From Actinomycetota bacterium (GTDB lineage: Bacteria; Actinomycetota; Thermoleophilia; Gaiellales; Gaiellaceae): 64,000 nucleotides of DNA. The notes under the pieces were generated by a model that saw only the letters and a list, made by a program, of their open reading frames with translations, did no database searches and was not told where the DNA came from. The position numbers and the translations under genes were made by a program. Positions 41,015 to 49,584 of this stretch are shown piece after piece (the stretch's first letter is position 1; the number at the start of each line of letters is the position of its first letter). The DNA lies in assembly GCA_003139545.1 (NCBI GenBank), contig PLJC01000026.1, positions 62,001 through 126,000 of the forward strand. Direction: 5' to 3'.

Positions 41015-42096
41015 GTGATCCTGATCCTCGGATCGATGACGCCGTAGAGGACGTCGACGATGAAGTTGATCGTCACGTACACCACGGCGACGAAGATGCT
41101 CACGCCGGCGATTGCCGGCACGTCGAGGTTCACGGCCGCCTCGTAGGCGTACTGGCCGATCCCGGGCCAGGAGAAGATCTTCTCGACGAGCACGGCGCCG
41201 GTGAGCACGTTCGCGAAGACGAGACCGAGCACCGTGATGACGGACGGGAGCGCGGCGCGCAGGATGTAGCGCACAACGACAACGCGCTCCGGCAGTCCCT
41301 TCGCGCGAGCCGCACGCACGTAATCGTTCCCGATCACTTCGAGCACCGCCGAGCGCGTGAACCGCGTCAGCAGGCTCACGTTGAACGCGGCGAGAACGAG
41401 TGCCGGAAGAATGAGGTGATGCAGCGCCTGCACGAACAGCGAGAACTTGCCCGCGATGAGCGCGTCGATCGTGTACAGGCCGGTGACGCTGGGAGGCGGG
41501 CTTACGCCAGGATCGAGACGTTCGGCGCCCGGGAACCATCCGAGCTTGAAGAAGCCGACGTAGAGCGCGACGAGTGCGATCCAGAACGTCGGCATCGAGA
41601 TGCCGGCGAGCGAAGCAACGCGGAGGAGATGGTCGGTCGGGCGGTTGCGCCGCAGCGCCGCGACGGTACCGAAGCCGATGCCGACGATCGCGGCGAAGAG
41701 GACCGAGTAGAGCGCGAGCTCGCCGGTTGCCGGGATGAACTGCCCGAGGTCGTGCGTCACAGCGTCGTGCGTGAGCGACGACTGCCCGAGATCGCCGTGG
41801 ACGAGATGGTCGAGATAGATGGCGTAGCGAACGGGTAGCGGCCGGTCGAGCCCGTAGTGGTGCTTGAACGCCTGCACAGCCGCAGGGTCGCCGGCCGCTT
41901 GCTCGCCGAGGTTCGTCGCGACGGCGTTGCTCGGGACGAGTTGGGTCAGGACGAACGCCACGGCGGTGATGCCGAGCGTCAGCAGCACGAGCGCGGCGAG
42001 GCGTCGGAGCACGAAGCGAACGAAGCCTGGCGGCCGCCAGAAGCGGCGCTCACTCGCCGCCGGCGGCTCGTCGATCGCGGTCGGAACAGTCGTCAA
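41011..42096 (-). CDS. ABC importer permease, DppB type
   Basis: A 361-residue permease. A first helix near residue 32 and five further helices follow; AFKHHYGLDRPLPVRYAIYL and HGDLGQSS are typical DppB features, and the coupling loop reads NDYVRAARAKGLPERVV. TTG start at 42096. A TACCAT box 10 nt upstream is the likely promoter of the five-gene importer operon. It is divergent from the RidA gene, 49 bp away. Confidence 0.9.
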   Translation of the reverse strand: MTTVPTAIDEPPAASERRFWRPPGFVRFVLRRLAALVLLTLGITAVAFVLTQLVPSNAVATNLGEQAAGDPAAVQAFKHHYGLDRPLPVRYAIYLDHLVHGDLGQSSLTHDAVTHDLGQFIPATGELALYSVLFAAIVGIGFGTVAALRRNRPTDHLLRVASLAGISMPTFWIALVALYVGFFKLGWFPGAERLDPGVSPPPSVTGLYTIDALIAGKFSLFVQALHHLILPALVLAAFNVSLLTRFTRSAVLEVIGNDYVRAARAKGLPERVVVVRYILRAALPSVITVLGLVFANVLTGAVLVEKIFSWPGIGQYAYEAAVNLDVPAIAGVSIFVAVVYVTINFIVDVLYGVIDPRIRIT

Positions 42097-42133
42097 CGGG
42101 CGACGGATGGTACCGGCGGGTCCGGCGGGAAAC

Positions 42134-42139
42134 TACGAT
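42134..42139 (+). promoter_or_regulatory. Leaderless -10 box TACGAT for the RidA-FAD oxidase pair
   Basis: TACGAT stands 6 nt before the GTG at 42146 in the 49-bp gap between the divergent importer and RidA genes. Confidence 0.5.
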
Positions 42140-42145
42140 CGGCGC

Positions 42146-42523
42146 GTGGCGAAACGCGTCCCCGATGAAGGTGGGTTCGGCGAGGAGGCCGGCTACTCCC
42201 GGGCGGTGCGCCAGGGGCAGCTGGTCGCGGTGAGCGGAACGGCAGCGCTCGAGCGCGGGCGCGTGCTCCACCCCGGTGACGCGTACGGGCAGGCGAAGCG
42301 AGCGCTCGAGGTCGCGCTCTCCGCCGCAGCCGAGCTCGGCGCGAAGCCGGACGGCGTGCTGAGGACGAGGCTTCTCCTCGCACCCGGCTGCGATTGGCGA
42401 GCAGCCGTGCGCGCACACGCCGACGTTTTCGCGGCGAACCCTCCGGCGAACACGACGTACTTCGTCGGCGCGCTCATTCCCGAAGGCGCGCTCGTCGAGG
42501 TCGAGCTCGACGCCCTCGTGTAG
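42146..42523 (+). CDS. RidA-family (YjgF/YER057c) reactive-intermediate deaminase
   Basis: A 125-residue trimeric chorismate-mutase-like protein. SRAVRQGQLVAVSGTAALE, AYGQAKRALEVALSAAAELG and the late ANTTYFVGALIPEGALVEVE correspond to the RidA fold; the usual catalytic Arg before the last strand is not obvious, as in Rid2-7 subgroups. RidA proteins hydrolyse enamines and imines made by amino-acid-active enzymes. The downstream FAD oxidase starts within its stop (TAGTG), a direct functional link. Confidence 0.83.
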   Translation: MAKRVPDEGGFGEEAGYSRAVRQGQLVAVSGTAALERGRVLHPGDAYGQAKRALEVALSAAAELGAKPDGVLRTRLLLAPGCDWRAAVRAHADVFAANPPANTTYFVGALIPEGALVEVELDALV

Positions 42524-43641
42524 TGGAGGGCGCCGAGGTCATCGTCGTCGGCGCGGGCATCACCGGTCTTTCGCTCGCGTTCTTCCTCTCCCGGGCGGGC
42601 GTGGACGTCGCCGTGGTCGACCGCGCCGGGATCGCCGCGGGAGCATCCGGCGTGCAACCCGGCGGCGTGCGCCAGCAATGGAGCACGGAGGTCAATTGCC
42701 GGCTCGCGCGTGAATCTGTCGACTTCTACGCGCATCTCGATGAGGAGCTCGGACAGGGCGTGGACGCGCGACTCGATCGCTGTGGCTATCTCTTCGTCGC
42801 TCTCACCGAGGGCGCGCTTGGCGGGATGCGCGAGGACGTTGCTGTCCAGAACAGCTGCGGCGTACCGAGTCGGATGGTCACGGCGACCGAGGCAGGCGAG
42901 ATCGTTCCCGGGTTGTCGACGGCGTCGATCGCGGGCGGCGCATGGTGCAGCGAGGACGGGTACTTCGATCGCCCTCAGACGGTGGTCGAAGCGTTCGCGC
43001 AGGCGGCGGCAACGCAGATCGCGATTGCCGATGTCGTTTCGCTCAGCCGAGGCGCCGACGATTGGGAGATACGCACGAGAACCGGCCCTCTCCGTGCGAG
43101 GACCGTGGTGCTCGCTTCGGGTGTCGACGCGCGCGCGCTGCTCCGCCCTCTAGGCCTCGACGTGCCGATCGAGCCGGAGGCACGGCACCTCTTCCTGAGT
43201 GAGCCGGTGGCCGAGCGGCTGGTCGAGCCACTCGTCGTCGTCGGCGAACGCAGCTTCGCCGCCAAGCATCTCGCCAACGGCCGCATCCTGGCGAGCGATC
43301 TCGCCGCCTCGGGGGACGCCACTCAGCACCGCGAGCGTTGGCGCGCGACCGTCGCTCGCGGTATCGACGAGCTTCTCCCCGCTCTCTCATACGTCTCATT
43401 CCCCTTGCTGGCGAGCGGTATGTACGACGTGACCCCCGATCACCAGCCGATCGTCGGCCCCGTGGGGGAAGAAGGGTTGTGGATTGCGGCCGGCTACAGC
43501 GGCCACGGGTTCATGCTCGCCCCGGCGATCTCCCGCCGCCTCGCCAAGGCAATCCTCGAGGGTCGAGGTGCACCAATCCACGAGTTCTCGCCGGACCGAT
43601 TCGGCGGCGAGAGCCTGGCGCTCGAACGCAACGTCGTCTAA
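42523..43641 (+). CDS. FAD-dependent amine/amino-acid oxidase (DAO family)
   Basis: A 372-residue flavoprotein. VIVVGAGITGLSLAFFLSRA binds FAD; VQPGGVRQQWS and DGYFDRPQTVVEAF match sarcosine oxidase beta/proline dehydrogenase-like members; GLWIAAGYSGHGFMLAPAI is the C-terminal FAD segment. These enzymes oxidise secondary or D-amino acids to imines, which RidA would hydrolyse. The GTG is inside the RidA stop. Confidence 0.88.
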   Translation: MEGAEVIVVGAGITGLSLAFFLSRAGVDVAVVDRAGIAAGASGVQPGGVRQQWSTEVNCRLARESVDFYAHLDEELGQGVDARLDRCGYLFVALTEGALGGMREDVAVQNSCGVPSRMVTATEAGEIVPGLSTASIAGGAWCSEDGYFDRPQTVVEAFAQAAATQIAIADVVSLSRGADDWEIRTRTGPLRARTVVLASGVDARALLRPLGLDVPIEPEARHLFLSEPVAERLVEPLVVVGERSFAAKHLANGRILASDLAASGDATQHRERWRATVARGIDELLPALSYVSFPLLASGMYDVTPDHQPIVGPVGEEGLWIAAGYSGHGFMLAPAISRRLAKAILEGRGAPIHEFSPDRFGGESLALERNVV

Positions 43642-43672
43642 CCCGCCGCCGGTTGTGTGGGGTGTCGTGCTA

Positions 43673-43692
43673 CCGTCGAACGACGGCGTTTT
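43673..43692 (+). terminator. Short stem-loop with T-run after the oxidase gene
   Basis: CCGTC-GAAC-GACGG is followed by CG and TTTT, 32 bp beyond the oxidase stop. The stem is only 5 bp, so it is a weak intrinsic terminator candidate. Confidence 0.35.
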
Positions 43693-43726
43693 CGACCGCG
43701 CCGGGTGAGGCCAAGGCTCGCCTCTT

Positions 43727-43740
43727 CTCGAGTACTCGAG
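43727..43740. promoter_or_regulatory. 14-bp perfect palindrome CTCGAGTACTCGAG
   Basis: The palindrome ends 11 nt before the preferred ATG of the reductase gene and would occupy the ribosome-loading or promoter region, consistent with an operator. Confidence 0.4.
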
Positions 43741-43751
43741 CTGAAAGGCGG

Positions 43752-44825
43752 ATGTCGTGGCATCGAATCTCTCCAACGGCCCGACGTAGCGTGCCGGCCT
43801 ACGATGCAATCGTCGTCGGCGGCGGCCCTGCCGGATCGACCTGTGCATACAGGCTCGCGACCGCGGGCAAGTCGGTGTTGCTGCTCGACCGGGCGCGGTT
43901 CCCGCGCGACAAGGCATGCGGGGGTGCGGTCACCGCCCGTGCGCTCCGGGAGATGCCCGTCGGGATCGAGCAAGTGGTGGAGACGACCGTAAGCCGGTTC
44001 GAGCTTCGGGCGCGCCATCGGCACGGGTTCTCCCGCGCCGCCTCGAGCCCGCTCGCGTACATGACTCAGCGCCACCGGCTCGACGCGTATCTCCTCGGCC
44101 GCGCCGTCGAGGCAGGCGTCGAGCTCCGAGAAGGGACGGCTGCGACCGAGATCCGCCAGGACGGAGTCGACGACGACGGTGCTCGCGTCGTCATCGGCGC
44201 GGACGGCGCAAACGGCGTCTCCCGCCGTCTGTTCGACACCAAGCGCAGGAACGCCGTCGCACTCGAGGGGAACCTCCCGCACAGCGAGGCCCCGGACGAG
44301 CGCTACTCCGAGCGCCTCGTCCTCGAGTTCGGGACCGTCCCGGGCGGCTACGGATGGATCTTCCCGAAAGCCGACCACCTCAACGTCGGCGTCGGCGGAT
44401 GGACGTCGGAAGGCCCCAATCTGCGCGATCACCTCGCGCGCCTCTGCGAGGCGCACGGCTTCGACCGCGACGCCTTGACGGACGTCCGCGGTCACCTGCT
44501 GCCGTTCCGCAAGCGCGGCGCCGCCCTGGCCGCGGGGAGAATCGCACTCGTGGGCGACGCTGCCGGGCTGGCCGACCCGCTCTCCGGCGACGGCATGTAC
44601 GAGGCTGCGCTCTCCGCGAGGCTCGCAGCGGAACATGCACTGCGGATCCTCGCCGGCGAGCTCGACTGCTTCACCGGCTACACACGCGAGCTCGCTGCCC
44701 GCCTCGCCCCCCTCATGCGCGTGTCGTGGGGAGCGAAGTTCGCGTTCGACCGCCTCCCCATGCTCTCGTTCACGGTCGCGAGGACGCCGCAGTTCTGGAA
44801 GTACGTGGCGCAGACGTACGGCTGA
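43752..44825 (+). CDS. Geranylgeranyl-reductase-family FAD oxidoreductase
   Basis: A 357-residue flavoprotein of the GGR group, which saturates isoprenoid chains or oxidises polyketide-like substrates. FAD motif VVGGGPAGSTCAYRLA, LLDRARFPRDKACGG, the substrate-gate block PGGYGWIFPKADHLNVGVGG and LVGDAAGLADPLSGDGMYEA are all present. The ATG at 43752 has AAAGG just upstream; a GTG at 43791 directly before the FAD motif is the alternative. Menaquinone or lipid side chains are possible substrates. Confidence 0.87.
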   Translation: MSWHRISPTARRSVPAYDAIVVGGGPAGSTCAYRLATAGKSVLLLDRARFPRDKACGGAVTARALREMPVGIEQVVETTVSRFELRARHRHGFSRAASSPLAYMTQRHRLDAYLLGRAVEAGVELREGTAATEIRQDGVDDDGARVVIGADGANGVSRRLFDTKRRNAVALEGNLPHSEAPDERYSERLVLEFGTVPGGYGWIFPKADHLNVGVGGWTSEGPNLRDHLARLCEAHGFDRDALTDVRGHLLPFRKRGAALAAGRIALVGDAAGLADPLSGDGMYEAALSARLAAEHALRILAGELDCFTGYTRELAARLAPLMRVSWGAKFAFDRLPMLSFTVARTPQFWKYVAQTYG

Positions 44826-44862
44826 CGCACAGACTGCGCTCCATTTGTCAGACTGTCCGGCT

Positions 44863-45078
44863 ATGAGCTTCGAGACGGACATCAAGCCGCTCTTCCGCGA
44901 GCGCGACCGCGGGTCGATGCAGTCCCACTTCGACCTCTGGTCGTACGACGACGTCAACACGCACGCCGACGCCATCCTTGCCACGCTCCGGGCAGGCACC
45001 ATGCCCTGCGACGGCGCGTGGCCAGAGGCAGACGTCGAGCGCTTCGAGCGCTGGATCGCAGACGGCAAGCCCGCCTGA
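44863..45078 (+). CDS. Small conserved protein of unknown function
   Basis: A 71-residue acidic protein, MSFETDIKPLFRERDR at the start, then SHFDLWSYDDVNTHADAI, MPCDGAWP and RFERWIADGKPA. The start and end resemble a c-type cytochrome domain used in surface proteins (DIKPLF and WIADG), but there is no CxxCH haem motif and no signal peptide. Related short proteins occur in many actinobacteria. Function unknown. Confidence 0.65.
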   Translation: MSFETDIKPLFRERDRGSMQSHFDLWSYDDVNTHADAILATLRAGTMPCDGAWPEADVERFERWIADGKPA

Positions 45079-45186
45079 GGAGCCCAAAGGGCCCCTTGCG
45101 CTACCGTGTGTCCAGCGTCCCCGTGTTCTGACTCCCACACGAGCCCGCCGCTTGCTGTTCTGGGGAGTCGCCAAAGGGAGCGACAC

Positions 45187-45336
45187 ATGAGGAAGAGCCT
45201 GAAGCGTGTGCTCGAGCGTCTGCGCGCCGGCACCAACGGATTGCTGGGCAAGCGAGAGTCGATTCGCGGAGGCCTGCAGGAGCCGCAGCGGATGACTGGA
45301 CAGCTCGTGCCCGTGCGCGTGCGCTCGCAGAGCTAG
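45187..45336 (+). CDS. 49-residue basic protein
   Basis: A short, strongly basic open frame (MRKSLKRVLERLRAGTNG at the start, PVRVRSQS at the end). AAAGGGAG lies 7 nt upstream of the ATG, one of the best ribosome sites in the window, and the stop is 3 nt before the GTG of the glycosyltransferase. It may be a leader or a genuine small protein; no family recognised. Confidence 0.45.
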   Translation: MRKSLKRVLERLRAGTNGLLGKRESIRGGLQEPQRMTGQLVPVRVRSQS

Positions 45337-45339
45337 CGC

Positions 45340-47565
45340 GTGCGGACAGCGATCGTCTCCACCTACCCGCCGCGAGCGTGCGGGATCGGCACCTTCTCGG
45401 CCGACTTGCGGGCAACGCTGCTCGGCGCGGACGGCATCGCGCGCGCCGATCTCGTCGCGGTCGTGAACGAGCCGTCCAGCCCGCAGCGGCGAGGTCTGCT
45501 GGCGACGATCCATCAGTCGGTGCGCGGCGACTACGTCCGCACCGCGCGAATGCTTGGGCGGCTCGACGTCGACGTCGTGCTGCTCCAGCACGAATACGGG
45601 ATCTTCGGCGGGCGAGACGGCGAGTACGTCGTGTCGTTCGCCGAGGAGCTCGCGCAGCCGCTCGTCGTGACGCTGCACACGGTGCTCTCGGCCCCGTCGC
45701 CGCATCAGGCGGAAGTGCTGAGCGAGCTGTGCGCGCAAGCCGAGCTCGTGATTGTGATGACCGAGACCGCGTTGCGGCTCGTCGTCGACTCCGGCGTCTG
45801 TCCCGAGGAGAAGGTGCGGGTCGTTCCGCACGGCGCGCCGCTTCGTCTCACCGCGCGTTCCGAAGGGGACGCTCGCACGAACGACCGCTTCCAGCTCTCC
45901 ACCTTCGGCCTGATCTCTCCCGGCAAGGGCCTCGAGACCGCGATCGAAGCGCTGCCGGCGATGATCGAACAGCATCCCGAGATCGTCTACGTCATCGCGG
46001 GTCGCACCCATCCGGACGTCGCACGCCGCGAAGGCGAGCGGTACCGCCTGATGCTCGAGCGGCGCGTGCTCGAGCTCGACTTGACCGAGCACGTCGAGTT
46101 CGACGACCGCTTCCTCTCCGTCGACGACCTCTCGGATCTGCTCGCAGCGACCGACGTGTTCGTGACGCCCTACCGCAACCGGGAGCAGATCGCCTCGGGC
46201 GCGCTCACGTTCGCGATCGCGGCCGGCTGCGGGATCGTCTCGACGCCGTACTGGTATGCGCAGGACATGCTCGCGTCGGGCGCCGGCACGCTCGTCCCGT
46301 TCGACGACCCGGCAGCGCTCGCCGACGCAGTCTGCGCGTACGCGGACCAGCCTGAGCTGCTCGCGTCGGCTCGAGCCGAAGCTCGGCGTATCGGCTCCTC
46401 GCTCGCCTGGCCGTCGGTCGCGAAGGAGACGGCGTCCGTCCTGAAGGAGGCATATGCGCTCGCGCCGCGCCGCCGCCCGTTCGGCGCAGCCGACCTGCAC
46501 CTGACGAGCCTGCGCACCGACCACCTGCTGACCCTCGTCGACGACGTCGGCATCGTGCAGCACGCGCACGGGATCATCCCGAACCGCGCCAGCGGCTACT
46601 GCGTCGACGACGTTGCCCGCCTGGCCGTCGTGTCGCTCGCACTTGCCGGCCGCGGCGACCAGCAGGTCTGGACGTCGATCCTCAACCGCGCGCTCGCGTT
46701 CCTGCATGACGCCGCAGGCGACGACGGGATGCGCAACTTCATGGGCTACGACCGGCGCTGGCTCGACGAGCCGCACGTGGGCGATCACGTGGGCCGCGCA
46801 GTCTGGGCGCTCGGGGAGATCCTTGCCACGGCGTGGATCCCCGCTGTCGTCGTGCCGGTGCGCGACCTGCTCGAGCGGCTCGTCCGCCCGCTTGCCGGCG
46901 ACGTGTCGCTGCGGACAGCCGCCTACACGGTCCTCGGCCTGTCGCGCGTCGACGCCGACCGGCTCACGCCCGACACGCTTCGCCTCCTCGAGCGCCTGAC
47001 CGAGCAGCTCGCCGACGCGTACCGCGACACCGCGTCGGAGGACTGGCACTGGTTCGAGGACAAGCTCACCTACGACAATGCGCGCCTGTCACAGGCGTTG
47101 ATCAGCGGCGGCAGCGCGCTCAACCGCGACGATCTCGTCGAGCGCGGACTGGAATCCCTCGCCTGGCTCGGCGACGAGTGCGGCCTCGCCTCGGGGCCGC
47201 TGCGGCTGCCGGGCCACCTCGGCCGCCGCAGGGGCGAGCCTGCCCCTGGCGACGGCGACGAGCAGCCGCTCGATGCGGCCGCGCTCGTCGAGGCCGAGCT
47301 GGCTGCATTCGCGGTCACGCACAAAGCCGACCACGGCATCAGGGCGACGCGCGCGTTCGAGTGGTTCCTCGGGTCGAACCGCCTGCAGCGACCGCTGTAC
47401 GACTTCGCCACCGGCGGCTGCAGCGACGGCCTCGGCGACGAGGCGCTCAACGACAACGAGGGCGCCGAATCGACGCTCGCGTTCCACCGCGCCGCGGTCG
47501 TGCTCGACGCAGCCGGCGTGCGCGCAGCCGTCCGCGAGCGCAGGCTCGAGCCGACCGCCGCATGA
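45340..47565 (+). CDS. GT4 glycosyltransferase fused to an alpha/alpha-toroid domain
   Basis: A 741-residue bifunctional protein. Residues 1-380 are a GT-B retaining glycosyltransferase: YPPRACGIGTFSADL, donor-side FGLISPGKGLETAIEALPAM and the TPYRNREQIASGALTFAIAA segment. Residues 390-741 form a helical domain with CVDDVARLAVVSLALA, NFMGYDRRWLDE, EDWHWFEDKLTYDNARLSQA and NDNEGAESTLAFHRA, resembling a six-hairpin toroid glycosidase or epimerase fold. It is followed by a GH130 gene with ATGA overlap. Both domains probably act on the same mannose- or glucose-containing oligosaccharide. Confidence 0.83.
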   Translation: MRTAIVSTYPPRACGIGTFSADLRATLLGADGIARADLVAVVNEPSSPQRRGLLATIHQSVRGDYVRTARMLGRLDVDVVLLQHEYGIFGGRDGEYVVSFAEELAQPLVVTLHTVLSAPSPHQAEVLSELCAQAELVIVMTETALRLVVDSGVCPEEKVRVVPHGAPLRLTARSEGDARTNDRFQLSTFGLISPGKGLETAIEALPAMIEQHPEIVYVIAGRTHPDVARREGERYRLMLERRVLELDLTEHVEFDDRFLSVDDLSDLLAATDVFVTPYRNREQIASGALTFAIAAGCGIVSTPYWYAQDMLASGAGTLVPFDDPAALADAVCAYADQPELLASARAEARRIGSSLAWPSVAKETASVLKEAYALAPRRRPFGAADLHLTSLRTDHLLTLVDDVGIVQHAHGIIPNRASGYCVDDVARLAVVSLALAGRGDQQVWTSILNRALAFLHDAAGDDGMRNFMGYDRRWLDEPHVGDHVGRAVWALGEILATAWIPAVVVPVRDLLERLVRPLAGDVSLRTAAYTVLGLSRVDADRLTPDTLRLLERLTEQLADAYRDTASEDWHWFEDKLTYDNARLSQALISGGSALNRDDLVERGLESLAWLGDECGLASGPLRLPGHLGRRRGEPAPGDGDEQPLDAAALVEAELAAFAVTHKADHGIRATRAFEWFLGSNRLQRPLYDFATGGCSDGLGDEALNDNEGAESTLAFHRAAVVLDAAGVRAAVRERRLEPTAA

Positions 47566-48509
47566 GTCAGCTCGAGCTCCTCGAACGCCACGCCGCCAAT
47601 CCGATCCTCACCGCTGAGGACTGGCCGTATCCCGTCAACGCCGTCTTCAACCCCGCCGCGGCACAGGTCGACGGGCAGACCGTTCTGCTCGCCCGGGTCG
47701 AGGACCGCCGGGGGATCTCGCACCTCACCGTCGCCCGCTCCGCGAACGGCATCGACGACTGGACGATCGACCCGACGCCGCTGCTCGCACCCGACGACGA
47801 AACGGTGAGCGAGCAATGGGGGTTCGAGGATCCCCGTGTCGTCTGGGTGGACGAGCTCGCGCGCTGGGTGATCACCTGCACCGCGTACGGCCCGGCCGGG
47901 CCTGCGGTCTTCCTCGCGACGACCGAGGACTTCTCGACCGTCGAGCGGTACGGGATCGTCCGCCACCCCGAGGACAAGAACGCAGCCCTGCTGCCGCACC
48001 GCATCGACGGGCGCTGGGTGCTCCTCCACCGGCCGAAGACCGAGTTCGGCGGCGCGCGCGGGGAGATCCTGCTCTCGCGTTCGGACGATCTCGTCAGCTG
48101 GAGCTCGCCGGAGGAGGTGCTCAAGCCGCGTGCCGGCGCCTGGTGGGACTCGCTCCGCATCGGCATCGGGCCGCCGCCACTGCTCACCGAGCACGGCTGG
48201 CTGCTCATCTACCACGGCGTCAAGGACACGGTCGGGGGAGGGATCTACCGCGTCGGCCTCGCGCTGCTCGACATCGACGAGCCGACGCGCGTCCTGCGAC
48301 GGCTGCCCACGTGGGCGCTCGCACCGGTCGCGCCGTACGAGCGCACGGGCGACGTCCCCAACGTCGTTTTCCCATGCGGCGTCGTGCACGACGAAGCGAC
48401 CGACCTGGTACGGATGTACTACGGCGCGGCCGACACCTCCATCTGCCTCGCGACCGCCCGCCTTTCCGATCTGCTCGACGCCGTGCTCGCGGCGCCGGCG
48501 GACGACTAG
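47562..48509 (+). CDS. GH130-family glycoside phosphorylase/hydrolase
   Basis: A 315-residue five-bladed beta-propeller enzyme. NPILTAEDWPYPVNAVFNPA, LLARVEDRRG, the catalytic Asp in WGFEDPRVVW, LLHRP and LLIYHGVKD are the GH130 signatures. Members phosphorolyse or hydrolyse beta-mannosides, typically beta-1,2- or beta-1,4-mannosyl bonds. Its placement between two GT4 genes suggests turnover or biosynthesis of a small mannoside. Stop interlocks with the opposed glycosyltransferase as CTAG. Confidence 0.9.
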   Translation: MSQLELLERHAANPILTAEDWPYPVNAVFNPAAAQVDGQTVLLARVEDRRGISHLTVARSANGIDDWTIDPTPLLAPDDETVSEQWGFEDPRVVWVDELARWVITCTAYGPAGPAVFLATTEDFSTVERYGIVRHPEDKNAALLPHRIDGRWVLLHRPKTEFGGARGEILLSRSDDLVSWSSPEEVLKPRAGAWWDSLRIGIGPPPLLTEHGWLLIYHGVKDTVGGGIYRVGLALLDIDEPTRVLRRLPTWALAPVAPYERTGDVPNVVFPCGVVHDEATDLVRMYYGAADTSICLATARLSDLLDAVLAAPADD

Positions 48510-49528
48510 CCGGCGACGATCGCCCGATAGAGGCGGAGGTAGTCGTCCACCATCCGCTCGGCGTCGAAGCGCTGCTCCACCGACGCGCGGACCGCGTTCG
48601 CGTCGAGACCCGCGGCAGCGCCGATCGCGGTCACCGCTTCGTCCTCCGACGTGACGAGAAAGCCGTTCTCACCGTGACGGACGATCTCGGTCATGGATCC
48701 CCGCGGATGCGCGATCACCGGCGTCCCGCAGGCCATCGCCTCGACGACGCTGAAGCCGAACGGCTCGTCGAAGTCGACGAGGTGCAGGAGCGCCCGCGCA
48801 CCGCCGAGCACTTCACCGCGCCGATCGGGGCCGACCGGTCCGATGTAGGAGACCCGTTCGCCATCGACGCGCGGCTTCACGAAGCGCTGGAAGTAATCGT
48901 CGTCCTGGACGATCCCCGCGATGACGAGCGGCACGCCCGCGCGCTCGGCGACGTCGATCGCTTCGGCCGTTCCCTTGTCCGGGTGGATCCTGCCGAAGAA
49001 CAGGGCGTAGTCCCGCGGGCCGGTCCCCACCTCGAACTCGCGCATGTCGATGCCGTGGTGAATCGTGGCGGCGTAGTCGAGACGCTCGTGCCGGTCGGCG
49101 TCGCTGATCGCCACGTAGTAGCTGCCGCTGTTGTACTTCTCGTACACCGCGACGATCCGCTCGGACGAGAAGCCGTGGATCGTCGTCACGACCGGCGTAC
49201 GCACGAGCCGGCTGTAGGTCAGCGGCAGGAAGTCGAAGCTGTTGTGGATGACGTCGAACTCCGCCGCCCGCTCGAACACGGCAGCGATGTGCAGCCCCTC
49301 CCACACCTTCGCGTCCAGGGATGGATCCTCCGAGTAGCCAGTCGGGGCGCTCCCCACCAGGCGCGCGCTCGTGATCGAGTCGGCCGTGGCGAAGAGCGTG
49401 ACGTCGACCCCTCGCGCCACCAACCCCTCGGTCAGGAGCGAGACGAACTGCTCCCACGGCCCGTAATGGCGGGGCGGGACTCGCCAGGAGATCGGAGCCA
49501 GCATCCCGACCCTGAGTTTTTGGGCCAC
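48506..49528 (-). CDS. GT4-family glycosyltransferase
   Basis: A 340-residue GT-B enzyme. VPPRHYGPWEQFVSLLTEGL is the acceptor side; FDVIHNSFDFLPL, FFGRIHPDKGTAEAIDVAER and the retaining-GT motif EPFGFSVVEAMACGTPVIA complete the fold. Similar enzymes use GDP-mannose or UDP-sugars. GTG start. It converges on the GH130 gene. Confidence 0.9.
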   Translation of the reverse strand: MAQKLRVGMLAPISWRVPPRHYGPWEQFVSLLTEGLVARGVDVTLFATADSITSARLVGSAPTGYSEDPSLDAKVWEGLHIAAVFERAAEFDVIHNSFDFLPLTYSRLVRTPVVTTIHGFSSERIVAVYEKYNSGSYYVAISDADRHERLDYAATIHHGIDMREFEVGTGPRDYALFFGRIHPDKGTAEAIDVAERAGVPLVIAGIVQDDDYFQRFVKPRVDGERVSYIGPVGPDRRGEVLGGARALLHLVDFDEPFGFSVVEAMACGTPVIAHPRGSMTEIVRHGENGFLVTSEDEAVTAIGAAAGLDANAVRASVEQRFDAERMVDDYLRLYRAIVAG

Positions 49529-49571
49529 CAGGCCAAACTAGCGCGGCCGCCCACCGTCCTACGCTGTGCCG

Positions 49572-49577
49572 TAGGGT
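49572..49577 (+). promoter_or_regulatory. Leaderless -10 box TAGGGT
   Basis: TAGGGT stands 7 nt before the ATG at 49585 and decides that start over a GTG at 49576. Confidence 0.45.
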
Positions 49578-49584
49578 GAGGGGG

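Noticed and set aside
49576..49584. GTG at 49576 as start of the small 85-residue protein
   Set aside because: It overlaps the -10 box TAGGGT; the ATG at 49585 has the 7-nt spacing seen at other starts.
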